Positions 1 through 11,200 of a stretch of 64,000 nt of DNA are shown here, piece after piece. Position 1 is the stretch's first letter, and each line of letters opens with the position of its first letter. Made by a program: the position numbers and the translations under genes. This DNA is from Distichodus sexfasciatus. Lineage: Eukaryota; Chordata; Actinopteri; Characiformes; Distichodontidae. Under the pieces are notes generated by a model that saw only the letters and a list, made by a program, of their open reading frames with translations, ran no database searches and was not told the origin of the DNA. The stretch is taken from assembly GCA_032718565.1 (NCBI GenBank), contig JAVGVS010000160.1:500501-564500 (forward strand). The letters run 5' to 3'.

Positions 1-249
1 TCTCTGATCCATTAGTTCAGTATACGCTCACCACGGAAAGAAGATAAAACACATTTCACTTCAGATTATACAAAGGTGCACTCCTGTCTCAGGAGTTACT
101 ACTATACTTCGTTACTATCTACTACTGCTACTCTAGTTTGTGCGTCTAGCATTAGGGAAATAAATACTACAGCTTTGCTACCAAGCTTAGTTTTAAAATG
201 AACATTTCCCATAACATTTATTATGAACTGCAAACTAAATTTTCACAGT

Positions 250-370
250 CACATAGAATCTGAGACCAAATCAACATCCCAAACTTCTTGTGTTCCTCAA
301 ACCATACTAGAACTGTTCAGCAGTGTGACAGGGCACATTATCCTGCTGAAGGCCTTTGACATCGTCTGTT
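250..370 (-). pseudogene. Tc1-like transposase remnant
   Basis: On the minus strand a short stretch reads like part of a Tc1/mariner transposase: a QQDNVPCHTA segment, with WFEEH in a neighbouring frame. At least one stop and one frameshift break it. It is a small dead fragment and not a gene. Confidence 0.55.
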
Positions 371-413
371 TAGCGAGGTGACGTGTCAGTCACATTCACA
401 TTAATGTCTACAC

Positions 414-728
414 TCAAGGTTTCCCAGCAGAACATTGCTCAAAACATTTCACTGCCTCCACCAACTTAGCTTCCTCACAGAGTATATTCTGATGCCATGT
501 CTTCATGAGATAAGCAATGCAGATACGCGTGACCATCCATGTGATGTAAAAGATGTAAAAGCGATTGTGGTCCCAGTTGCCACTGTAGCCGTTTTTTGGC
601 GGTAGACACTGGTCAGCACGAAGTAACTTGACTGGTCTGCCGCTACGCTGCCCCATAAACCAACAAACCGAGATGCGTTTTGGTTTCTGAAACCTTTCTA
701 TCAGAAGGAGCATTAACATTCTCAGCAA
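414..728 (-). other. Unrecognised open frame, possible terminal exon
   Basis: An open frame of about 100 codons has protein-like composition: a cysteine-bearing N-terminal half, a hydrophobic aromatic stretch (FYIFYITWMVTRICIAYLMK) that could be a membrane segment, then a charged tail ending in KP and a stop. AATAAA-like signals lie downstream on the same strand, near position 220. I do not recognise the family. It could be the last exon of a gene to the right, part of an old transposon, or chance. No clear splice acceptor could be assigned. Confidence 0.25.
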
Positions 729-781
729 TTTGAGATACAGTAGCTCTTATATTGAATCAGACAACACAGGTCAGCCTTCAC

Positions 782-1720
782 ATAAGGATGCACCGATCCA
801 AGTTTTTTCAGCTCCAATACCGATGCCGATACTTGGGCTCTGGGTATCGGCCGATCCCGAGTACGGATCCGATACCAGTTTTTTTTCACCTTTACAGTCC
901 TAAGAGAATTTGGGGCGTTTGTCTTTACCTTTGTTATTAGACTCATTATAGTGTTTGTGCAGAAATTAGCCATACACGCCTTGTGTTGAGGTGTTTAGGA
1001 TGTAAGGACAGTTTCTGTTTTATTGGATTGCAGAGGTTTTGTTATGTAGAGATATTCTATAGCTTAGTACTATGAAGAAAAATAAGATTAGTGCCAGGTG
1101 GACACACTTCTTTATCCATTTGGAATCCATCTGGATATAGAATAAAATTATTTTATAACAAGTAATGCATCTTTCCACATTTATTTTTTACTCTAACACT
1201 ATAGAATGTAAAAAAAGGTTTTCTGAATAATTTACTCATTTTAGCCTACACCTCATTTTGGACTCATTTTTGACATAACGGTGTTCCACACAATAACACG
1301 ACGAACTCACGTCTCGGAATAAACAATGAAAACATTGAGTAAACGGCTGCATTGTGAGTAGAACATTGGTTGTTTTTGCTATTTATCAGCTAAAATATAA
1401 GTTTTGTCTGTAATAAAGGGGAAGATTTAACGGAACTGGAACGCTTCTGTGAACGTTAAACTTTCCCGTGAGAGACGCGTGCTCTAACAAACACAGCGAG
1501 GAACACAAAGATGGCAAGCAAGAGCTGGTGTTGTTAAAGAAAATAAAACAATATAATCATTGTCATTTCTATATGTAGGAGTTAGCGTGAATGTCGAGCG
1601 AACTGAGCACGCACGCATATGCAAACGTAGAAAACCTACAATTTACAGATCGGCTCCATAGATCGGCCCAATTCCACTGATGCCCGATCCAGCTATTTGA
1701 GCATCTGTCGGTTTTATAGT
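782..1720. mobile_element. Decayed hAT-like non-autonomous element
   Basis: The left part (about 785-885) is rich in GATCGGCCGAT/ATCGG words typical of fish hAT-derived repeats, and similar words recur at 1650-1715 near the other end. A related fragment in opposite orientation lies at about 44695-44790. No transposase frame survives. Ends are approximate. Confidence 0.45.
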
Positions 1721-2274
1721 CATAATATTATAGCTGGTTATTGCACATTTAAATAATCAACCTGTTTTTTCTACCTCCCTGATGGGAGAAAAAAGGCCTG
1801 AGGGTGGCGTGTCTGTATAACCTCAGTAATGAAAATGAAACTTTTCTGCTCTTTTAGTTGCCTTAAATTTGTTTTACCATAAAAGATATCTTGGTAAAAA
1901 GCAAACGCGGTCACGATTTTTCATTCTGAAAGCTCTGTCCTCCTTCTGCAGGTGCAGAGTCTGAAATTTGTCCCCAAAATAAGTCTAGGTCAGAGACACA
2001 CATACGCAAGCTCTGGCACACACCCATCCATACACACACACTTTGGCACACTCGTGTGCTCTCACACACACAGACTGCGAGCAAGTTGGGCAATACCAAG
2101 TTGAGATTTTGTTTGTGGGGGGGGATTTAGCACAATATATACACACGATACATGAGTTGCAAGCCTGGGGGGAGTCTATTTCAACCCATTTTCACCAGAA
2201 CTTGGAAGATGCTGTTCTCCTGATTTCGCCCCTCCCCCTCACCAGGAACGAGCGTGTGCTGCACCAGCTCTAAC

Positions 2275-2317
2275 GAGCCATTTTCGCGGGAAAAGAAGCC
2301 CTCCTCAAGGCGTGAAG
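2275..2317 (+). promoter_or_regulatory. E2F-like site and candidate non-coding first exon of the SET-recombinase gene
   Basis: TTTTCGCGGGAAAA at 2281-2294 is a textbook E2F/DP palindrome. Just downstream, GTGAAG followed by GTACGT (donor at 2318) could end a 5' untranslated exon that splices to the acceptor at 3877-3878, eight bases before the start codon at 3887. The site is plainly visible; its link to the downstream gene is inference. Confidence 0.4.
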
Positions 2318-2879
2318 GTACGTAGGTCTAAAAGTGACGTTGTTATGCCGTGGCAAAGTAATTGTAATGTCAATGCATCTTGATGAATTATCTCAATGAG
2401 TTAATTTGTTCATACAACAAAATGCATTTAAATCAACAGCTTTTTCTTGTTTGTGTGACCCATTGTGTTTAAGTTTGGGCTACAGCTAATGATTATTTTG
2501 TTAATTGCTTAATCTATTAATATTTTCCAGATTAAACTATTGGTTGATTCTTTTAAAACAGTCAAAGAAAAAAAGTGATGCATAAAAGATAGCATAGGAT
2601 TTTATTCGCTGATGCTATGGGCAGCATATCTTCGTTCTGAGGTCCCCTAGATTCACTCACATATCGCACCAAGTTGCAGGCTTGGCTAAGAGATGTGAGA
2701 GACTTTGCAACTATAAGTGACTGCTGGTAGAGCTGTTCATAAGTTAGACCACATGTAATGTAAATTCACAATAAGATTTTAATGATGTTTAAGAGGTAGA
2801 GGGTTTTTTGATTTGTGACTTGGACAAGTTACACGCAAATGTGCAAGTTCTATCCGTTTTACCTTTCAGAGCCATACAT

Positions 2880-3110
2880 TTTGATAAATAAGGCCAGAAA
2901 TTCTTGCTTCCATCTTCATCAAGTTAGACTTCATCCTCCAACACCATCTTGCAGTTGCCAAGAGCGTGCTGTGATGCCACCACCTTGCGTCATATAGGCA
3001 CGGTAGCCTACCTGATGCTACTTCTGCAAATTCAACACCAATCAGAAACGCCTGGAAGTTAAAAATCTTTGAAAAGAGAAAAATAATAGTAGCCATGCTA
3101 CATAGCTATT
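2880..3110. repeat. Interspersed repeat fragment, related copy at ~37.15-37.30 kb
   Basis: The segment around 3020-3060 (CTTCTGCAAATTCAACACC, then AATCAGAAAC) recurs at about 37205-37255, and the flanking stretch around 2900-2960 resembles, in inverted orientation, 43830-43930. This is a dispersed family of unknown class. The overlapping short open frames here are not genes. Confidence 0.5.
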
Positions 3111-3437
3111 CATAAAAAACAGTTACAACTACGGAATTTTAAAATGCTTCCTTATTAATAAGCTACTGAATAAAGTAGTTAAGTTAGTCAGCTGCTCTCC
3201 AGTACTGACAACATGGCTAACTACGGCTCAACTATCCTCCTGCAAACTTAATTTCCGTACATTTGCTAATGCTCGTAAACGCTATTTTCTTACTTTGTTC
3301 CTGTTTCTTATTTTTGCATATTGTCTTGCCATAAGAGCTGCAGCTTTTGCTCTGTGAATTTTGCATTAAAGAGCTGACACCACACTGCATTCTCCTGTCT
3401 GTACCTGCTGCTATGACATAGCCTGATTAGTTAAACT

Positions 3438-3680
3438 GGGGCAGTTGGCGATGGTCAGGGCGTTGGCGTTGTGATCGGAAGCTCGCTGGTTCAAGTCCAG
3501 GACCAGTAAAGGTATCACTGAGGTACTCATGAGCAAGGTACTATCCTCGAGTACTGCTCTCCGGGCACTGCTGAAAAGCTGCCCACTGCTTCTTCTCAGA
3601 ATGGGTCAAATGCAGAGGACACATTTCACTGTGGTGCACTGTGTGCTGTGCTCACAATGACAATCACTCACTCACTTAAA
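3438..3680 (+). mobile_element. tRNA-derived SINE, family A, copy 1
   Basis: The head has Pol III boxes (GGGGCAGTTGGCG, then a GGTTCAAGTCC box B). The body has the GGTACTCATGAGCAAGGTAC and ATGGGTCAAATGCAGAGG words shared by all seven copies in this window. The tail ends near a TCACTCACTCACTT run. Confidence 0.8.
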
Positions 3681-3886
3681 ACACTACTTAAATCTTGGGA
3701 TATAATAAGTGTAATCTGGCCAGTAATTTTATCCTATCAGTTCTATTTAGTTGGAAATGAAGCACCAGCAACATTTATGTAACGATGTGATGAAGCAATG
3801 TAATGACGTACCCAACTAATCACTACAGTATAAACTGTTTTTGTTATAACAACTTTTGATTGTGCTGATTATCAACAGCATACGTG

Positions 3887-4962
3887 ATGGAGAGGGTAAC
3901 AAGGAGGAAGAGAATCCATCCTCAGAAAGATGCTGTACAGTATATTAAATTAAAGAGAGATAAACCTGGTCTGAAGGCAGAATTTATCAACTCATACAAA
4001 GGTAAGTCTGTGATTTTTTTACACTAGTTCATGTGCAATAAAATTAACATGAGGAATATAAATATGCATCTGTACCATTAAAATAAAGAAGCAAGAAAAC
4101 ATTAAAACTTTTAAACAGAATCTAGGATTACCTATGAGACTGTAGAATGTTTATGTAGAAACTGCACAGTTAAAACGGGACATGGCCTGCCTATACAGCT
4201 ATATAATTAATGTTAACAGTGTTTCGTAGTTATTGTGTTGAACTGACACTGCTACTACAAATGGCATTTTTTTTAATGCTTATAATTTTTTCTCCATAAA
4301 AGGGCGGGGTGTTTTCGCAACTGATGCTTTCTGCAAGGGGGATTTTGTGCTCGAGTACAGAGGGAAGGTTACAACATCAGAGCATCATGATGCCAATACG
4401 TTGCACCTCTTTGATTTCCAATGGAAAGGGAAAACCTGGTGGTGAGTTTCAGTGAATGGACTAAATTTCAGAAGTTTACAATAGGTAAATGGAACGGCTG
4501 ATCAACACAGAATTTCAAGGTAGAACTACTCAAGCATGTGTGTGTCGGGGCGCTTTAACACCACCCGAGCCCTTTTATCGCTTTGGATAAAACAGTTTGC
4601 TAAATAGGCTACCAGTCAACAACTGATTCTTTGCATAATTTTGTAGGCCTACATTAAATACATAGGATGATTATGCAACAAGATATTCATATTCATGTTC
4701 ATGAACAGACAGGTGATCCTTACCGTACTGAGCACTCCATCCGTTTCACTATCATTAGCAGGGAAAGGGGGAGTGAACTTTCTAATTGTTTGCCGACATT
4801 GAAAAAGTCTGTGACTTTAGGCAATGAGTCTTTCATCTGTATTGTCTTTTTTTCTTTCTTTTCTGTGCACCGCTAACATGTGAACACCTCATCTCGCTCT
4901 CTTTCTCAACCGCTCTCACTCGATCTAGCCTCTTGCTAAACTTGCTTCTCTCTGTAGGCTAC

Positions 4963-4994
<32 letters not shown>

Positions 4995-5229
4995 CATTGA
5001 ATTTTGTTACATTTTATTTTGGGACAGGGTGGGGGTTCGCTTCGCTCCACCACCACCACCACCACCACCACCAGATGTCACTTGTAGGCTACTGTCTATG
5101 GGCTCATTTATTTCTATAACCTTCAGTGATATATGATTACGACAGTTATTTTATTAATATCACGAGGCCCCTAATTGGCTGTGGCCCCGGACTTAAGCCT
5201 GGGCAAGCCCCTGCGTTAAAGCGCCTCTG

Positions 5230-5260
<31 letters not shown>

Positions 5261-8200
5261 TTTTGATAAAACCTTCTCTTTGCCAAACAGCTTGGATTCA
5301 TCCATAGAAGACAAATCCCTGGGTCAACTTGTAAACGATGAGAAATTAAATCCAAATTGCAGGATGAAAATAATAGACATAGAAAGAAGGCCACATTTGT
5401 GTCTGTTTGCCTTAAGAGACATCGTGCCAGGTGAAGAAATTAACTACAACTATGGCAACTGCGACTGGTCATGGCACAAGCAGGTATGACTGTTTTACAG
5501 ACACTAATCAAACATTCAAACCTCTTCTCTGCCCAGATTTGGGTACAGCCAGCAGCAAAACATCTGATCCAACTGACTGACTAATTAACAATCTAGGATC
5601 AATGATCAATTACCAACTCTGTGCAGAGCAGGTGTTAACCAAGAAGAACTACCCATTTAAAAGACAGTTCTCAGTTGAAGTGTATGAAATTTGTCCCCAA
5701 AAGCAGAAATTATCATTTGTTTTTTTAATGAACTAAGTGTCCCTATTTTGCCTTAGTGTGGCTATGTGGTCCCCAAAAGTATGATAATGATCAGAATGGA
5801 GGTTATTACTATAAGTAAATGACTTATTCTACAGTGGCTTTGAGCAACATGCCTAAATCCTTATTTTGCTGTTGGTTACTAACTTTAAGGAACACTCTCC
5901 ACCTCTTGTGACTGTCCCAACTAAGGAAAACCCAACTATTGAGCCCCAACATGAAAATGATGAATTTTCAGGTTGTGAACACAGTGAGGTATGTTATTCT
6001 TCATATGTTGTAGTCAATATGGCACCGGACTTCTCTAATTGCTGTTACACCTCTTGTCATTCTATCCACACATGAGCTGGAAGTTTCTGCTGAAGTTGCT
6101 TAGTTTGTTTTAAGCCAAAGAGCCTTTCATGATCTGCATCTCCAGACCACCAAAAGACCAACGTTACATGCATCAGATGTCTGACATATTGTGTAACAGA
6201 TCAAATGTAGAAATTATTCATCTTCAAACATAGATGTATTAATGAGCCTAAACTTAAATGGTGAAGGGATAACATTTGATACAATTCTTTATATGGCTCA
6301 TTTTGTTTAAAAACTTTGGTGTATGTGATTTAAAGGACTCACTTGCAGGCTGGTTAAAACCTGTTATCAAAGGGAAGAAACATTCATTAGGGTTTAAGAA
6401 AACTGAGGGGAGAGGGAGGTTCCTAACTAATTATTTGTTCATGTTAAGATAACGCTCAGATTTGTTTATCTCATTTCAAGAATATACAGTGCAAAGTACT
6501 TGTTTAAAGGAACCTGCTTATGGTCTTTTGTTCCTGGCTTTAAGGTGCACTCTCCCAAGCTTGTGAAATCCTCTACTAAAGACAACTACAGTGTTGTTAT
6601 GGAGCCCAAAGCTGAAGACAATTATATTTCAGCTTGTAAAGGAAGTGAGGTATGTTATTGCATACATAATGACACATTCAGTGTCTATAGCCAGATCTTA
6701 GAGCTAGATTTTGTCATCAGCAATACACAACTTTTAGAAGTTGAAAGCTCAACATCTAAAGTTAGAGATCATGGAAGGGAGAGTGTATGACTAGTAATGT
6801 ACTAGTTAAGTAAACAATATATACACTTACCCATTTTGCCTTTTTGTTTTCTAGCATTTTTAAACATGTGGAGTAATCAATAGATAAGTTGATTATCATT
6901 TGGAAATATACAGCTTGCTGTAATGTATGCACCATTGCTTTCAGACTATGTGTGTATACAGTATATGTATTACAATAAGTTAATATTTGAATTTATCCTG
7001 GGGATTGCATTTAAATGAAGGATAAATGGGGCTGCAATATAAACACTGAAAGTCCTTTAAGGACAGTTTGTGTTTCCCAAATTGAGTATTGGTTCATCTA
7101 TTGCTCAAAGCCGATTTACTGAAAGTTCTTTACACTAATACTCTAGTAGTAATGTCGTCAAATATTCCCTTTTACCAGTCAAATGAGGAAGAATATATGT
7201 GCAACATATCTGCTCTGCAGAAACAGCGTACTCTAATCTTACATCAGCGTGCACTACTTGATAAACAACTCATGCAGATAGATTCATTGGTGAGTATAAC
7301 ACATGTAGCTTGCAATATGTGAAATAAAGGGTTTAGTAATTTCCCACAAAATAAATCATATGAATCAGACGTCTGTTCTTTTCAATATCTAACATTTTGA
7401 TTTTTTCATTTTTGAGCTTGCATTTCCATCACTTAGTGACCAATGTTACGGTGGAACACCTGCTACTCAGGTATGTATTTTATCCAGAATTTGGTGACCC
7501 AGAATGATATATAATAGGCCAGTAAGATTAAATTAGTGAACGGCTAATTGATGGAAAATGAAGAGAATGGAGGGATGAAAGGGAATTAAATGAAATGATA
7601 GAGCTTTGCTTTGTCATTACTGTGTTGTCCCGGGGGGTGGGGAGGTTTCTAGGGCATTGCTAAGGTGTAGCTATGTGGTTTCCATGGTGTCACATTGCGT
7701 TGCTGGGTTGCTGCTAAGCGGCTTTGTCAGGTGGATGATATGGTGCATGGGGTGGTTATGGTGTTGCTAGGTTTTTATGGAGTCCCAAAAGATGGCATTA
7801 AAATGTGGTTGTTAAGTGATTCTGCATGTATTGCAAGTTGGTTGCTACAATATTGCTGGGTGTTGGAGATAGTTGCCTAGGCACAGCTTGATGATGAAGT
7901 GAAGTGTGTGATTATTTGTCATTGTGAATAAACCACAGCACAGTAAACACTACAACGAAATGTGAGCTCTGTGTTTGACCTATCCGTAAAGCAGCAGTGG
8001 AGCAGCTTTTTGGCAAAACACGGGGAGCAATGCTTGGGGACGGAAACTTTGCTCATGAGTACCTCAGTGGTCCAGGACTTGAACTGACAACCTTGCGATC
8101 ACAGGGCTAACTATCGAATCGTTACACTACCAACTGCCCCATCGCTGGACAGTGTGGTAACAAGACAAAAATGTGAATGCAGGGTCATTATATTACAATC

Positions 8201-11200
8201 TAATAATGTCTGTTCCGTAATTGCAAAGATTAACAAAGTCTGACTTTTGGTTACGTAAAATTATGAAAAATAAGAAAAAGAGGGGATGGATGAGTGTACG
8301 GTCATTTCAGTAACACCTGATAACTACTTTTCAGGGACAGTTTACCTGAGAGCAACTTGGGGTTAAGGGTCTTGCTCAGGAACCCAGTGGTGGTAGTGCT
8401 GCAGGTTTTAAAAGGCTATTAATATTTAAAAGTTGAGTCGGAATCACATGAAATGGAATTAGGTTGTCTTGATGGATCTAATGACATTTAATAAGCAAAA
8501 CATTGTTGTTTTAGAAGTTGGGGTAATGGGTGACAAGTTAAATATATGGGTGCCCAAAACTGGGAAGAAAAATACAAAAAACAAAATGCAGGCCCAGAAA
8601 TGGGCATTTTTAGGCATGTAGCTAAAAAAACGTATTCCCTGACTTGTGAAGGTCAACACACGTATCCCTTTTTGGTACATGGGTTGCTGTATCTTCCTCA
8701 TGTTGATGAATGACTAAGGAAATATGGCCCAGGTGCTACACCGTTTTTGTACCCCAGTAAACCAGCATGTCATGGATTAATGGATCTGGAAGGTTCCTAC
8801 CCACACTAATCAGCACAAGAATGCAAAATCTTAATGGAATGTAAAACATTCAGTTGCACTGTGTTCACCATAATTCCCTGGGTTGCCAATATCTGGGACA
8901 CGTGCTTCAGAATGTCTTTTTCTCTGAATGCATTTGTTCCAAGAAAAGGTTGGATTTATCTTTCTTTCCTTCAGTGTGACTGAACCTACTTCATTTCAAA
9001 CCTTGTGGTTAGCTACTAGCTCAAATATGAGTTGAGCCTGTAATACAAAGGGTGCAAATAATTGTGAACGTCAGTGTATATTACCTGCTGTAAAACAATA
9101 TATCTTTAGTATGACTGGGGTCTGACATTTGCTCTTTGTTGATTATATGATGTTTTATCTATTTATATTTCAAGAATTCCAACAAAAGATGTCCAAAAAC
9201 AACACAAAGTCGCTCAAAAAAAAGACAGGTAACAAGTTTTTAGTTGCATCAGTTCAGCATTCTGGTGCAGGTCTAATTAAAAAGTAATGTCAGATTCCTA
9301 AGAAACTGAACAACTTTAACAGAGATGGACTATTGAGTAGTAAATAGATGTTTTAATATATATAATTAAGTATATATAACAGGGTTCTTGCAGGTTTCAG
9401 TAAGTTAAATTTAAGACCTTTTTAAGACATTTTAAGACCATTATGAGTAAAATTTAAGACCAACACGGTGCATTACTAAAAACATTCGAATGATACCAGA
9501 AATTCTCAAAACTTTCTATTTTTATTAATTTAGTATTAAAACAGAATCAAAATATTTGAAACTCACTCTACATTATCTAGCCTATTAATGATCCTATTGG
9601 AATCAACATGTTGAATGCTGAATGCTGAATATACAGTTGGAATGCTGAATATGAGTGTGAATCTGGCATGCACTAGTCTACTCGTTTTCACCCCATGCAT
9701 AGGCTATATGCCGAGTAAAAAATCATTAGGCTTTCATTTCCGTAGGATACAATGCTATCGCACAGATCATACGATATACTGCTCTATCTGTGTGTGAGCT
9801 GGTCAGTGCGTGAACACAGAATAAACAGCTAGCCAAACTCGTTCACGAGCCAGGGACGCGAGCGCATTGCTCCATTATTTTCTGGCTTGAAAGTTGACAG
9901 GTGAAAAACGAGTAAAACTGACACAAACGTACTATAGAAAATAAACTCACAGCCTGACTCATAAGTTATGGAGATCGCTAGGTTAAACCAGCCTAATACA
10001 GTGACGTTAGCTTAGTTCTAACAAACCACTTAGCAGGCTAACTGAAAACCACATCGTTAGCTGAACAACGCATTGCATTAACCATACAAAGATTAGCATA
10101 ACACTCTAATCGCTAACACTTATTTACGAGTGAATGAAGAAACATTGTTCACTATTATTACATTTACAGCAAGGAAATATGTAAACTAAAGTGAGAGACA
10201 GCTCATAGACACTGTAAAACACTGCTGTCGAGGGCATGAGAAAAAATATAAATTAGCCTATGGTTGTTATTCTATGGGACACTGATATGGAACGGTGCTT
10301 AAACTTTGCAGCGAGCCTCATGCCTACTGCTGGGGACAGCTTGTAACCAACTGCAAAAATTTGGATTATCAAGCCAAGTGTCGTTAAACACACACTTACT
10401 CATCTTTAAAAACTATACTCTTGACAACAGTGCTCTCAAATTTTCCAGTTAGTTGGGCGGGAGATTGGGGCGGGAGATTGGGGGCGCGAGCAAACGCAGT
10501 GAAACCTATTTCAGACCGAGGTTAACGCCCGATTCAGTCGCGCCGTCCTACATCAGTGCACTACATAAGGTGTAATATCATCAGTTGTGTGTCCTATGTA
10601 GTGCACTATACAAGGATGTGGAAGGCGTTTGGAACTCAGCCTCAACTATAAGTGAAAATCTTTTTTTTTTTTTTTTTAGAGAAATTCTATTTTCTGATTG
10701 GCCGATAGCTCGCTAATTCAAGGATTAGTTCTACAGGGGTTTAAAATTTTATTTTCTGCGGATAGCGCTTCTTGGGAATGAATGGAGGCAAGAATTTTAA
10801 GACTTGAGTAAATTAAATTTAAGACCTAGGATGAAAATCTGGGCGTTTTTAAGACATTTTAAGGCCTTAAATTTAACTTTCTGAATTTTAGACTTTTTAA
10901 GACCCTGCGGGAACCCTGATATAAGTATACTGTATATCATTATACTGTATACTATATATTAAAAAAAGTCATTTGACCCATCCGTGAAGAAGCAGTGGGC
11001 AGCTGACATGGGCAGCACCCAGTGAGCAGTGCTTGGGGACAGTACCTTGCTCATGAGTAACTCAGTGACACCTTTACCAGTCTTGGGATTTGTACTGGTG
11101 ACCTTCTAATCATGGGGCGAACGCCTAACCGCTACGCTGCCAACTGCCAACTTAAGAATAGAAGCTCCTCCTGAGTCTCTTTGTTTAGGTCATAACTCTG

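Noticed and set aside
3887..5483. Ordinary single-copy kmt5a (setd8) gene
   Set aside because: The SET region starts almost at the initiator methionine, the NHS motif is altered, and the exons continue in phase into a recombinase; this is the expanded KMT5A-like type.
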